From positions 37,992,990-38,056,989 of the forward strand of contig CP092877.1 in assembly GCA_030710605.1 (NCBI GenBank): a DNA stretch of 64,000 nt, read 5' to 3'. Under the pieces are notes generated by a model, which was not told where the DNA came from, did not search any database, and saw only the letters and a list, made by a program, of their open reading frames with translations. Below, in pieces: positions 1 to 10,749 of this stretch; position 1 is the stretch's first letter, and every line of letters begins with the position of its first letter. This stretch comes from Cordylochernes scorpioides. Its lineage: Eukaryota > Arthropoda > Arachnida > Pseudoscorpiones > Chernetidae. The position numbers were made by a program, and so were the translations under genes.

Positions 1-239
1 ATATCACTTTCCACTAGTCGTTGCTGTCCCATTATCTTATTGAAGAGATACAGAGGAACACATGTAACATCCGCCAGGGAGTCGAGCTTGAACTTCACCT
101 GTTTCCCGTTCACTTGGATTTCTGCTGTCCATCGCCTCCTGCACTCGCCTTCATCATCATCGATATTAGATGAATCCTCTACAGCTGAGACCTCCAGGAG
201 AAAACCAATTTCTTCATCAAGTTCAGAAACAGCTTTGAC
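1..239 (-). pseudogene. Start of pol: aspartic protease-like segment, in frame after the gag stop
   Basis: Downstream of the gag TAA on the minus strand the same frame stays open to the window edge (about 79 codons). It includes a stretch with the spacing of a retropepsin flap entry: VKFKLDSLADVTCVP. The family active site is D-[ST]-G-A; here the glycine position is leucine (DSLA). Gag and pol are therefore separated only by one in-frame stop. This could reflect stop read-through or a nonsense mutation, and the altered active site favours decay. The rest of pol lies outside the window. Confidence 0.65.
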
Positions 240-992
240 TTACGCAATCTTCGCCTGCTTATCTGGGCAGCAATTTGCAAAATGGCCAGTTTTTGAACAT
301 AGGTTACATCTTTGTCCTTCAGCACGGCAAGCCTGTCCTTCCCTGTGGGTGAAACCTCCGCATTTTGGACATCGTGATCTTGTTTTGGCTGACTTCTCCT
401 TCTTCCTCGAAGGCCGCTGTTGTTGTTTCGGTGAAAGTTTCTTCGAGTTAAACTTCACCTGATTGACCTTTTGGCTTGTTGAGGGACGCTGCAGGTCGAC
501 TTTCTGCTGTCGAACCATTTTCACCGCCTTTTCCAAAGTCAGTTCGCTGTCCAACTGCATTCTTTCAGATAAAGCTTTGTCCCTCACTCCACGGTCACGG
601 ATCAACTGCTCATGAAGACCTTCAAATTCGCAACTATCAGCCAATTTGTACAATGAAGTGATGAATTCGTCCACTGGCTCCCGATCCTCTTGGATTCTTG
701 AATTAAATTTCGCACGTTCGTAGATAATATCCTTTCTGACACAGAAGTGGCTGTCGAACGCCTTGAGGACGGATTCAATTTTCGTTGTCTCTTCCTCCTT
801 TTCGAACCTGAAGGTCCTGAATATATCATCCGCGCGGTCACCCATCAAGTACATGAACAAATCGATCTTGTCCGCCTCTTCTTTCTTCTTCATTCTACTG
901 ACCACGTGGTATCGTTCGAATCTCTTCCTCCATTTGGGCCATTCGTTGGGAGTCGAGAAGTCGAAAGTTTCTGGAGGTTGAATCTGAGCCAT
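240..992 (-). CDS. LTR retrotransposon Gag (Gypsy-like), 250 aa
   Basis: Retrotransposon capsid/nucleocapsid protein that packages element RNA. The N-terminal part (residues about 10-165) has the look of a retrotransposon gag capsid domain (W-P-K-W-R near 18-22, then a helical, charged region with DEFITSLYKLAD). The basic tail carries two zinc knuckles: a variant CX2CX4HX5C at about 208-222 and a canonical CX2CX4HX4C (CNLCSKTGHFANC) at about 229-241. The ATG at 992 lies 68 bp downstream of a primer-binding site, as expected for the first ORF of an element on the minus strand. The frame ends in TAA (240-242) and continues directly in the same frame into a protease-like segment. Length is short but in the range of invertebrate Gypsy gags. 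I see no frameshift inside gag. Assignment to Gypsy rather than BEL rests on gag style and primer site, so clade is an inference. Confidence 0.85.
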   Translation of the reverse strand: MAQIQPPETFDFSTPNEWPKWRKRFERYHVVSRMKKKEEADKIDLFMYLMGDRADDIFRTFRFEKEEETTKIESVLKAFDSHFCVRKDIIYERAKFNSRIQEDREPVDEFITSLYKLADSCEFEGLHEQLIRDRGVRDKALSERMQLDSELTLEKAVKMVRQQKVDLQRPSTSQKVNQVKFNSKKLSPKQQQRPSRKKEKSAKTRSRCPKCGGFTHREGQACRAEGQRCNLCSKTGHFANCCPDKQAKIA

Positions 993-1059
993 GTTGAATT
1001 ATCTTCCAAGGTACACAAAAACGATATTTTGCAATATACGGGTTCGTATTTTATCCAGT

Positions 1060-1073
1060 CACCGCTGCCACCA
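1060..1073 (-). promoter_or_regulatory. Primer-binding site matching tRNA-Leu(AAG) 3' end
   Basis: On the minus strand the 14 bases begin TGG and read TGGTGGCAGCGGTG. This is the complement of CACCGCTGCCACCA, the 3' end typical of eukaryotic tRNA-Leu(AAG/TAG) genes plus CCA. It sits directly beside the inferred LTR end and 68 bp upstream of the gag ATG, exactly where minus-strand DNA priming starts in LTR retrotransposons. Confidence 0.75.
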
Positions 1074-1250
1074 TGTTTTAAACAAATACTCTTTATTTGT
1101 TAAGATAAAAACTACAGTAGCAAAAGTCGTTTTAGGTAACAAGACTATTCTTATCCTAAGGCTGGACTGGCACCTCTAACTCAATCCATACGTCCTATAT
1201 ATAGCTAGCACAAATAAGTTAAATAGCAACTATGCAAATTGTGCCACACA
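1074..1250 (-). repeat. 5' LTR of the minus-strand Gypsy-like element (outer boundary approximate)
   Basis: The inner end at 1074 is fixed by the primer-binding site and ends in CA on the element strand. Within it, read on the minus strand, there is a TATA-like AGCTATATATAGG near 1195-1206 and an AATAAA near 1091-1096. The outer boundary at 1250 is a guess from the TGTGTGG that would start the LTR. The partner 3' LTR is outside the window, so length and target duplication cannot be checked. Confidence 0.45.
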
Positions 1251-1950
1251 AAGATCAAACATGCTAAGAGCAAATATGCAAAGATACAATACACTTGTTT
1301 ACAGTGATATTTTAGTACTTTTTAATTCAACGAAAATTATTAATATTGTAGCAAAGTATTTATTATTTCATTAACAAAGTATCAACTTCTATATTTATAG
1401 TTTGTTACTTTCTCTCTTTGTAAACTTCCCTCTTTGCTTATCTTGTATTATCAATTATAGTTTGTTCTTGCTTCAAATTGCTGTGTCATCCTAAAGTTTG
1501 TATTTCATTTTTTTAACATGGCAATACACAAATAATTGTAAACAGATGACGGGAAATAAAAGTACTAATATAATATTAGTTTGATAATCAAAAACAAAAG
1601 TGCAGTTAAAATCTATAGCAATGTTTCAAGTTATGAATAAAGGATTACATATGGAGTTAATCAATGCTAAAAAATATATATAAGGTCAATCTCAACGTCT
1701 GACAAGGGTTTGCTTTTTAAAGGATATAACACAATCAGATGAAACCCATGTTTATTTTATTACAAAGGTTTATTCTGGATCAGATAAAGTGGATCTACTT
1801 TCATTGCTTAACAACAGGAATAGTCTGTTTTTTCTATGCTCCATATAATACTCGTATTTTTGACGCATGTGCCAGATGCGCTAATATTCCTATTTACATA
1901 TTTAGTGTATAAGAAAAGAAAACATTTAAGCACACAATTTTCCCCTTTCG
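1251..1950. other. AT-rich interval, nothing recognised
   Basis: No coding frame of substance, RNA gene or terminal repeat seen. Short frames here look like chance. Confidence 0.6.
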
Positions 1951-1956
1951 GTGCAG

Positions 1957-2140
1957 CGTATATAAGAATAATGGACCAATACAGTAATAGAGCTCTAAAA
2001 AAGCGATCTGGTAGGATTATAAATTGGTGAAACCGCTGAGAATGTTCACCACTGATGAGCCAAGCCCTCCCGATTATTTTTCATCGCATTAAGGATAGTA
2101 TAAGTTTGTTTTATGCTTAAATGTTTTCTTATATATATTG
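1957..2140 (+). repeat. Family D small repeat, diverged copy
   Basis: Matches the D unit from the AGAGCTCT block through the core. Core: TTGGT (2024-2028), GAAA (2029-2032), CTGATGA (2052-2058), GCCAA (2059-2063). Other copies have CTGGC paired with GCCAG, so this copy keeps the helix with changed bases (one G-U). The second helix of the core is lost here (GAGAATG instead of GGGAGGG). Confidence 0.7.
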
Positions 2141-4289
2141 CCACGCGGAAAATTAGGGAAGACAAAATTCAGGATGGTACAGCAATTTAATTAAAGAAGA
2201 TACATATTACGAATGATAAAAAAGATAAGCAGTGAGGATGGTTTACAGAGTAGCAAAATATAAACATCAAAAATGATATTCTGTTAATAAAATTATAAAT
2301 ACTTTGCTACAATATAGATAGCGCGTTATTGTCCTAAATGCTTATTCTATCTATACAAGTTGATTATCAAATAAGACCTATTTTTTATTATAGATATATT
2401 TATAATGAAAGAAAACTTCTTTTTAATATTCATCTTTGAGAAATATTTTAATTGGAATTTTGTCTGTGTGTATGCGTAAATATAATATACACCGTTTATA
2501 AAGATATCTTACTAAAAGAATCATCCCAAAATTCTAAAAAGAGCTATAGTGAAAAATATACATATTATTGATATATAAAGATAAAAAAATTATTTATATA
2601 ATACAAAAAAAAACATTCAATATTTGTGAGAATATATTTGTGAAAAACAATTCTCGGTTTTTATTATGTTTAATAAGATAATTCCTAATGTGTATATTTT
2701 AAATCAGAAATATTAACATCAAATCAACGACACTTGTGTTCGTCCTCTTTGTCCAACCCAATACACGGTCCATTGGCCAAACAAAGAGCCCAGATGTGAC
2801 ATTTCCAGATATTGATGACATCAATATGACCCTAATAACTATTTTCTAGCAACGCGACACCACCCCGTTCATTATGGATAGCGTCCAAACCAAATTAGGC
2901 TTAGTGTTTTCCGCCAAAACTATTCAATTTCCGCGCCAATTATGTCGTCTGTTCCCTTAAAATTATGTTGACCATAATGAGTGCAATTTTTCTAGAATTT
3001 TCTGTAATGAATAGGTTTGAGTTTTTTGGTGTCTTTTAGCGTAATACAAGGGAATTTATATGAACTAATAAGCCTTGTTGTTAGTGGCTTGATGAAGTAA
3101 GGTGATTTACTTGACATGCTCGTTTGGTATAAATAATAAAAAAAAAAAAGGCTTAATAATTTCTGAAATTTTATTTAAACTAATAAACAAGTAGTGAAAG
3201 AAACTATTTAGATTATTATTATATAAATATAGAGTTAATTTAATATGATTTATTAATATTAATAATTATATTTCAGTACACAAATCTATTAAAATGAAAG
3301 AAAAACTTTAAAAAAGCTAATTTCAAATTAAAATTTAGATAGAATTATAATTAAACTTTTGAAAATATATTATATTTATCAATATTTATGTTTTATATCT
3401 CTCTACCTTTTAAATATTCAATATAATAAGGTAGTTTGTCCATAAATAAAATATTATTTTGTCAATACAATCGTTTATCTTTGATTCTTTTGTTACCACG
3501 ATATTTTATTTAGGATACAAATACAGGGCACACATTCAACTTAAACCAAGCCATAGAGCATTATACCAATATAAGAAAAAAACAGCATGTCTTAGAATCT
3601 TCAATACAACTCAATAGTATCAACCGCAAAATTGACCCCCCTTCACACAGTACCTTCACATATTTAATCAGAATAACACCCAATATATTTCCCTCTCATA
3701 GACATCTCATCTGCTAATCCCAGAACAACCCTATTCCTCTTTCTTCAGTATTTAAAAAACTCACAAATTCTGCCTTTTTAGATTCATTTGTTCTTTTTCT
3801 TTTGGAAATCGACAATAAATCTGTATGCAAATTTAATATATTTCATCAAAACATTAGAATAATTTATTTACTAATATTTCAGTTAACTGAACACCAAACT
3901 TTTTCAAGAGACCTTGAACTATGAATACCATGAGTTTCTAATTGGAGATTTTAAAATTCTTCCTTGTGAGATGTGTAACCTTTATATGCATAACACAATA
4001 TATACGATATAAAATATGTTAAAATTAATATGATAACTTGATAATGCTTACATTGAATATTTTACATTAAAGAATACAATGAATAATAAATAATTATCTA
4101 ACACTCTCTGGTGCCTGAAAAAGTAGCCAAACCTCACTTCTCTCGATTTTTAAAGATTTAAATTTTGTAAATTAGTTAATACAATTGAATCACAAAAGTA
4201 TAGAGATTGAATTATTAAGAAAGCTAACTCATGTTTTCAATCATACGGCGTTTCTATACCATTTAAAACAGAAGATAGAGCAATAATAT
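2141..4289. other. Long AT-rich interval, no feature recognised
   Basis: About 2.1 kb of A/T-rich sequence with only small stop-closed frames. The segment 2700-2960 is less AT-biased than its surroundings but matches nothing I recognise. Confidence 0.6.
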
Positions 4290-4335
4290 AAAGGCTTAGC
4301 TCATCGGTGTTAACCTTTCCAGAGGTTCCTAAAAT
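4290..4335 (-). repeat. Family D core relic
   Basis: Strongly decayed minus-orientation copy of the D core: GGCTTAGCTCATCGGTGTTAACC followed by CCAGAGGTT. It aligns with the better copies at 26807 and 60636 but has many substitutions. Confidence 0.5.
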
Positions 4336-4394
4336 CGATAACTTAAACGTATTCAAATATTCTATCAGACATTCTGCATATATAGATAGCATTT

Positions 4395-4813
4395 GTTTAT
4401 ACAGTTACGAGCGTCATTCCTCATCTCCTTATCAACAATCAGTCATCAGTTTTCATCTCTGTCACTGTTTGCTTTTTTTTTTGGAATGGCGCCCTCCTAT
4501 TGGTTGGCTACGGTCACGCCACCTTTGCCCCCCCACTCGCCTTTTCGTTTATGTAATTATTGTATTGGAGCGGGTCGCTCCTTAAATAAATGCATATATT
4601 AGTTAATAACCAAATGGAATCCTCTCTTTCTTTTTCCCTGTAAGAGACGCCTACGGAAGCCAACAGTACATAGACATATAAAGCACATAGGCTATAGTTA
4701 TTAACTAACATATGCATTTATTTAAGGCGCCAATTTATAATTGTAGCAAATAGTATTTGAATCAAAACATTCAATCGGGTAAAACACGGGCGTTGCCCGG
4801 GTCATTCGGCTAG
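4395..4813 (+). mobile_element. Non-autonomous Helitron, plus-strand 3' end at 4813
   Basis: The 3' terminus has a GC hairpin (CGGGCGTTGCCCG, about 4787-4799) followed about 10 bases later by CTAG (4810-4813) and then host T, the canonical Helitron end. The about 90 bp before it match a second copy at 25080-25170. The 5' boundary is uncertain. No Rep/helicase ORF is present. Confidence 0.6.
4580..4727. mobile_element. MITE with 31-bp terminal inverted repeats, nested in the Helitron
   Basis: Positions 4580-4610 and 4697-4727 are inverted repeats of each other with one mismatch (start CCTTAAATAAATGC). They flank an 86 bp centre. TTAA occurs at both outer edges, which could be the target duplication, but the superfamily is not assignable. 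Confidence 0.6.
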
Positions 4814-4904
4814 TTTGTTTATAAGATCAAGGTGTTACAAGCGGTGCCAAAAAGTTAGTTTGGGTTTCCCAACATAACAAACTATAATGTAAGGAAACAC
4901 TATT

Positions 4905-5100
4905 TACAGATTATTTCACTATTTGAATAGCTATATTTTGGTATGTTAAACTGGTAAAATATCTAGCAGGTGTTCACCACTGATGAGCCAGGCCCTCTTA
5001 AAACTTTCAACATTTTAATAAGAGACAAAAGATAACAGCAATAAGTTTCTTTATTCTTTATATATCTTCAATAAAAATAATAACTCGTCTGCTTTAGCTT
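4905..5100 (+). repeat. Family D relic
   Basis: Contains GTGTTCACCACTGATGAGCC followed by AGGCCCTCTT (about 4972-5001), the 3' half of the D core. The GAAAC part is mutated (ACTGGTAAAA). Upstream and downstream sequence is AT-rich. Confidence 0.6.
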
Positions 5101-5410
5101 TTGTCTCAGCAATACATTCGACCATTCCTCCTATTGTAATTTGAACCGAGACTTTTATCATTGTAGAAATATCAGAATAATATTTTATTTGATTTTTAAA
5201 ACTAACGAATTCTTTATAAATATATTTTCAAATCATTTCTTAAAACCTAATAATTCCATATTCGAAAAATTGTTTTTTATTAAAAATAACAAAAAAAATC
5301 TTCTATACAAACTTGTTATGCTCTTATTCTTGAATTCTTAATGTTCATGGTTATCCATTATTCTATTTATCAAATATTCAAAATGAGTAAGAATTAATTT
5401 TATACTTGCT
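5101..5410. other. AT-rich interval, nothing recognised
   Basis: No coding, RNA or repeat signal seen. One 66-codon frame is low-complexity and likely chance. Confidence 0.5.
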
Positions 5411-5412
5411 AA

Positions 5413-5456
5413 TATAGACTGACGAGGGCCATTAGCCCGAAACCATGGTCTCTAGG
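5413..5456 (+). ncRNA. Hammerhead ribozyme (family A, type I)
   Basis: Full HHR core in RNA order. Stem I TAGA (5415-5418) pairs with TCTA (5451-5454). CUGACGA is at 5419-5425. Stem II is GGGC (5426-5429) with GCCC (5435-5438). GAAA is at 5439-5442. Stem III is the palindrome ACCATGGT (5442-5449), with cleavage predicted after C5450 (GUC). Compared with the copy at 56179, one stem I pair changed G-C to A-U on both sides, a compensatory change. Confidence 0.9.
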
Positions 5457-5628
5457 TGGACGCTTTTCAGTGTTCCAAAGCTGATGTTGTGGCTTTGTCA
5501 TCGACCCGAGGCCGCTAGTTTGCGGCGACGGTCAATAGATGGCGTCTGGTTTTGACGTCTATTTTGACGGGAGAGGCGATCTTTATTTCTTTAGATAAAT
5601 ATCCTCCCGGCTAAATATCCATCTATAG
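5413..5628 (+). mobile_element. Family A retrozyme-like element, 5'-truncated single copy
   Basis: From the hammerhead to CCATCTAT this matches the A unit of 55661-56360, including the GCCGCTAGT block, AGATGGCG (5537-5544) and the GACGGGAGAGGCG block. Sequence upstream of the ribozyme does not match other copies, so the copy begins at or just before the ribozyme. No ORF. Confidence 0.8.
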
Positions 5629-5639
5629 TTATATATATG

Positions 5640-6060
5640 TTTGATAATAAAATTTTAATTTTATGATGTATTCGCTTGAACTGTTTTTATTTTTGTCTTG
5701 TCACGCGTGTATCAGCATTGGCAGTAAATTTCATGACTCTCTTAAATATTTTCGCGGAAATAATTTAAAATGAACTTTGATATTTTAATTCAAAAATTTT
5801 AAAACTTTCATATATTTTATTTTTCAATCAAAATAATAAACAGGTATATTAGATTACTCCAACATCCCCAATAAACAACAGACTCATCATAGAATCCATA
5901 ATAACAAGAAAGCACAATAGAATTAACAGAAGAATAGAAATTCCGGAAATTTATAATATAGTTTAGTTATGTCCTAGAAGCCCATATTTATTCAGTTGTC
6001 CTTTAATTAGATATATACATTAAAATATTTTGTCAGCTTTGTATAATAGTTAAATATCAT
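5640..6060. other. AT-rich interval, nothing recognised
   Basis: No coding or structural feature seen between the family A copy and the first LTR. Confidence 0.5.
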
Positions 6061-6070
6061 AAAATATATA

Positions 6071-6380
6071 TGTCATAATATATGCTCTTCCAGGATTAAT
6101 AAAACAAACCAACAGCCAACGAGAGAGAGATGAGCAGCTAAAGCGAGACACTTTAGACAACTAACTTACGACCATTTTGGGCCACATTCCTGAGGAGGGA
6201 GGGCCGTCACCACCTGGCGACTATCCTGGTTAGCCCCCCGGTTGTGTACACAGGAAAAACAGTCGTTCAGCTGATAACGTCTCGCTCGCTCTCTCTCGGC
6301 TGGCTGCCTGGATGATTTGCTCTAACAACTCGTCGTGTGATTATTTCTCTCCTCACCACATTTACCACTATATTGCCACA
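6071..6380 (+). repeat. LTR copy 1
   Basis: 310 bp, starts TGTCATAATATATG and ends TTGCCACA, nearly identical to the copies at 8487 and 10254. Followed by AAAGTCGACAGGATA. Confidence 0.85.
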
Positions 6381-6382
6381 TT

Positions 6383-6400
6383 GAAAGTCGACAGGATAAG
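6383..6400 (+). promoter_or_regulatory. Primer-site-like motif after LTR 1
   Basis: AAAGTCGACAGGATAA sits 3 bases after the LTR end. The same AAGTCGACAGGAT follows LTR 2 (about 8800) and the LTR near 61446 of an otherwise different element, so position and conservation suggest the primer-binding site. It does not start with TGG and I cannot match it to a tRNA 3' end. Confidence 0.45.
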
Positions 6401-6538
6401 ATCTGGCCGGGAAGCGAATCCCTCATATACCGGAGTATGAAGAAACAAGAAGCCAAGCCACGATGATCGACCAAACCCAACTCAACTGTAACCACTCCTC
6501 TTCGAGCCCTCAACCCCTTCCTCGCCAACCTTTGAACC

Positions 6539-6745
6539 GTGATCCCGAAGAAGTATTCACCTACGACGGAGATGGAGCTGCCACACACTTCTTCCAGCAC
6601 TAGATCTACCCAAGAACGACCACCGTGCCAGGACAGGACACCTTCCTCCATCATGGACAAGACTCCGCCATATCCCTGCCGCTACTGTGATGTACAACAC
6701 TGGTACGCTCAGTGTCACAGACAGAACTCTCCCGAATCTCAATGA
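6539..6745 (+). pseudogene. Gag nucleocapsid remnant with one zinc knuckle
   Basis: A 68-codon open frame in internal region 1 ends with PYPCRYCDVQHWYAQCHRQ, a CX2CX3HX4C knuckle (C47, C50, H54, C59). That spacing is common in Gypsy-type nucleocapsids. Upstream sequence in this region has no capsid-like frame, so this is a fragment kept by a non-autonomous element. The apparent start codon is not reliable. Confidence 0.5.
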
Positions 6746-7682
6746 ACTTACCTGCTCTCTAAACCAGCATAACCTGTAAGTGAAATTGTTTTACCCCTTC
6801 CATTCATTCTTTCCATTCATTCTACCTATTAATGCTTTACGATTTTTACTATTAACAATAGATTTTTCATAATCAATTTATTTATGAAAATATGCCTCCA
6901 GCACCTAAACCTTTGTATATCTATTTGTATAGACCTCTCCTACTTGTAAGCACGGCTCACGAAAAATAATTTCTTTCCCTAAACGACTCAAAATTCACCC
7001 TGTATGTCAGGCGTCGAAGAATTTTAACCATCACGTGAGCCTTGCTTACAACCAACCCTTGGTGACTCTTATCTATCTTCCCTGAATGCCTCTCTCATTC
7101 TTACAACTTTGTTAACCTTATACCAGCTCAGGACCTTTTATAGAATTATTGATTAATCAATTATCGAACTTCTATATTGTCATTTCAAAATCCTAACCTT
7201 CGACCTTCATTTATGATAATTTATTTCGTAGTTCATCTCTAGCATATCCACCGACCCACACCATCTAGCCAATGGCGTGTTCGTCACAGGGTGCAGATTG
7301 ACTAACTGCTAGATATTTATCAACCCCTTTTTGTTCGCACTTGAACAATCTGCATTGAGCGACACAGTTCGCTTCTTCTTCTCGCGCCACACGTTCGCCA
7401 CACGGACCCTGTCTTCAAATCTATGTTTGTCCATTGTCCAAACCAGCACGATATAGCCTACCTCCGATATTTCCCACGGAGGTACGTTAAACATCGTCGC
7501 TGATTTTGTCCGGTCCGTCATCATTTCGCGCAGACATGGGTCTTACTTTCAACCCACCGCGAAATCATCGCCTTGCACAAGCTCCCACGACGGTTCAAAC
7601 ACCTCGTGTCCGAGCAGCTTGTCACTTGTAACGGACAACGCAGTCCTCGTCCCAATTTTTGGCACTGTGCGCGCATACTTTC

Positions 7683-7981
7683 CGAAAATTAAATATAAGT
7701 CCGTTCGACTTCCTCACCTACACACGGGACTTTTCCCCTCGGACTCGCTACACAAGTAACTACATAGATAAGTTAGATTGGCCCAAAGCAAGTTTCCCCT
7801 CGCTCTGTCCGCCTATATTCTACCTTTGCATCTAGAACTATTTTATCTTCGAAAATTAATAATAAGTCCATTCGACTTCCTCACCTACACACGGGACTTT
7901 TCCCCTCGGACTCGCTACACAAGTAACTACATAGATAAGTTAGATTGGCCCAGGGCAAGTCTCCCCTCGCTCTGTTCGCCG
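7683..7981 (+). repeat. Direct duplication (about 130 bp, offset 167) in internal region 1
   Basis: The block starting CGAAAATTAA at 7683 recurs at 7850 with few changes and includes ACACGGGACTTTTCCCC and the AGTTAGATTGGCCC segment. Confidence 0.8.
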
Positions 7982-8486
7982 AGGTTCTAACATTGTTTGT
8001 AGTTTTATATTTACCTCAGTCCTGAGCTCACACAATTGTCAACCTCAATCTCATTTCTCGTACTCTACACTTATAGAATAGAAAGCCCATGACAAGTTTC
8101 CCCTTGCCATGTCCGCCTGAAAAATATCTTAAAGTGTAGAGTTCCCCAGTCTTAATGATCTTCAGAATTTCACCATATGTATGTGACTCTTCTTCTCGTT
8201 GTTCACAATCCTCCATATCACTTACCTTATAGTACATTAGATTTGTTGTATATAGCCTTTTATAACCTTGATATTTTCAAAGATTCCCTTAAATGTCAAA
8301 CTCCCCGGTGTTGTAAAACTGCTTGTAAATAATATTTACTTGTGTACTATACAATATTTTATTTACATAAAACTATGTCACCATTACCTTAACTAATTTT
8401 AACTGTAAAATTATTTTCTCTATTCCTGGCTTCTCCAGCTTTAAATATACTTAAACCATGTTCAGCCTTCTTCAATGGGGGCCATA

Positions 8487-8797
8487 TGTCATAATATATG
8501 GCTCTTCCAGGATTAATAAAACAAACCAACAGCCAACGAGAGAGAGATGGGCATCTAAAGCGAGACACTTTAGACAACTAGCTTACGACCATTTTTGGCC
8601 ACATTCCTGAGGGGGGGGGGGCCGTCACCACCTGGCGACTATCCTGGTTAGCCCCCCGGTTGTGTACACAGGGAAAACAGTCGTTCAGCTGATAACGTCT
8701 CGCTCGCTCTCTCTCGGCTGGCTGCCTGGATGATTGCTCTAACAACTCGTCGTGTGATTATTTCTCTCCTCACCACATTTACCACTATATTGCCACA
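8487..8797 (+). repeat. LTR copy 2 (central)
   Basis: 311 bp. Differs from copies 1 and 3 mainly by a longer G-run near 8612-8622 and point changes. Both flanks are internal element sequence, as expected for a recombination-derived middle LTR. Confidence 0.85.
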
Positions 8798-8877
8798 TTG
8801 AAAAGTCGACAGGATTTACCGAGGACAACGCAAAGAGGATGGAACCTGGAGAACAGAGCAACGCCGAAGATCACCAC

Positions 8878-8955
8878 CATGTCACCCACAGTCACGGACA
8901 TCGTGACACAACTCGCGGAAACTATCCAAGACATCGCCGCTTCCAAGCCTTAGGT
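8878..8955 (+). pseudogene. Short gag-N-terminus-like frame in internal region 2
   Basis: A small ATG frame of about 25 codons follows the primer-site-like motif and contains DIVTQLAETIQDIAAS. A frame at the same place in the LTR element at 61481 has DLVSRLTDAIRGPAVS. The similarity suggests a common ancestral gag start. It is too short to claim function. Confidence 0.35.
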
Positions 8956-9726
8956 AGATAGCCAATCTTCAATTGCCACAAAACTTGCATTCTACTCGCC
9001 ATTACAAATCCAATGTGCTCACTGCAAACATTCACAATCCACCTGACGACGAGAAATTCTCCTCCCTCACGCCTTCTACAACCATCACCAAGAACGTGAC
9101 CATGGCTACATCAACCAGTGCAAACTTCAAACTACACTACAATTGACACTTTTGTACTGTAAGTACAACTCATTTAGAACTTAAATATCCAATTGTTTGT
9201 TAAGTAGATTTTTATTTCGTTTATTTTATTTTACGTTTAGCCCCTGCAATTAGATAATCATATCGCATTTAATTTATAAGCATCATTTTTTTCTTTGCTT
9301 ATATTTTAATCAAATTTCCTCAATTCTATTTTATACCCATCCTACTAAATTCTATCAATCGCCTATAATGCTTCATTATATGCCAGTTAACCTATAGTAA
9401 TTTAACCGTTTCAGCTTTTTTTTACTTTTAAATCTTCATATCATGAAAACTATAATTTCATTTCAAGATTAAAAAAAAAAAAAACACTTCATTTTACACA
9501 TTTTTTTCATAATAATTTCATCCCCTTAATATTTTCAACTATTGTGTTCTCAACCAACATTTAGACTTTAAACCCCTTTTTACATATTCATTTTGAATAA
9601 TGTCATTTTCAAAATAAAACCTTCTATAACTCAAAATTCTCATTTAAAGAAAAAAATTCAAGTTTTTGTTATTTTAAAAATGTACGCCTGCTACCAAATA
9701 AAAACAATATGTAGCCAACACTTATA

Positions 9727-10253
9727 GAAAGTTTCCCCTCGCTCTGTTCGCCGAAATTCTAACATTGTATGTAGTTTTATATTTACCTCAGTCCTGAGCT
9801 CACACAATTGTCAACCTCAATCTCATTTCTCGTACTCTACACTTATAGAATAGAAAGCCCATGACAAGTTTCCCCTTGCCATGTCCGCCTGAAAAATATC
9901 TTAAAGTGTAGAGTTCCCCAGTCTTAATGATCTTCAGAATTTCACCATATGTATGTGACTCTTCTTCTGGTTGTTCACACTCCTCACTTCCCTTATAGTA
10001 CATTAGATTTTGTTGTATATAGCCTTTTATAACCTGAATATTTTCAAAGATTTCCTTAAATGTCAAACTCCCCGGTGTTGTAAAACTGCTTGTAAATAAT
10101 ATTTACTTGTGTTCTATACAATATTTTATTTACATAAAACTATGTCACCATTACCTTAACTAATTTTAACTGTAAAATTATTTTCTCTATTCCTGGCTTC
10201 TCCAGCTTTAAGTATACTCAAACCATGTTCAGCCTTCTTCAACGGGGGCCATA
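9727..10253 (+). repeat. 3' internal segment shared with 7962-8486
   Basis: About 520 bp repeats almost unchanged before LTR 2 and LTR 3. It ends in a short G-rich tract (GGGGGCCATA) just before the LTR, which may serve as polypurine tract. Confidence 0.8.
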
Positions 10254-10563
10254 TGTCATAATATATGCTCTTCCAGGATTAATAAAACAAACCAACAGCC
10301 AACGAGAGAGAGATGAGCAGCTAAAGCGAGACACTTTAGATAACCAACTTACGACCATTTTTGGCCACATTCCTGAGGAGGGGGGGGGCCGTCACCACCT
10401 GGCGACTATCCTGGTTAGCCCCCCGGTTGTGCACAGGAAAAACAGTCGTTCAGCTGATAACGTCTCGCTCGCTCTCTCTCGGCTGGCTGCCTGGATGATT
10501 TGCTCTAACAACTCGTCGTGTGATTATTTCTCTCCTCACCACATTTACCACTATATTGCCACA
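10254..10563 (+). repeat. LTR copy 3
   Basis: 310 bp, same ends as copy 1 (TGTC...CCACA). Followed by host TATA, which matches the four bases before LTR 1. Confidence 0.85.
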
Positions 10564-10617
10564 TATATCTACAGAATTTTTATAAGATTATGTAGAATAG
10601 TATCTAATTATATTTAA

Positions 10618-10745
10618 ACTCGTGTTCTATCGGCGAATCATTATAACATGTTGTCTACTGTAGAAGTGCGTTTGTGCCCGAAAGATAAAGATTAAAAGTT
10701 TTCGAAAATATACATTTCCCTGAAAGCCTGATAAATTCACTCAAT
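10618..10745 (+). repeat. Dispersed repeat, second copy at 20563-20680
   Basis: ACTCGTGTTCTATCGGCGAAT through GATAAATTCACTCAA is similar to the block at 20563-20680 (ACTCGCGTTCTATTGGCG...). Class unknown. Confidence 0.5.
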
Positions 10746-10749
10746 ATTG

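Larger units (their letters stand above)
6071..10563 (+). mobile_element. Non-autonomous LTR element in a three-LTR tandem arrangement
   Basis: LTR (6071-6380), internal region 1 (6381-8486), LTR (8487-8797), internal region 2 (8798-10253), LTR (10254-10563). The outer flanks are both TATA (6067-6070 and 10564-10567), a plausible 4-bp target duplication for the whole array. The two internal regions share their last about 500 bp and their primer-site-like start but differ between. No protease, RT or integrase frame is present. The LTR-internal-LTR-internal-LTR form is what unequal recombination between elements produces. Confidence 0.85.
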
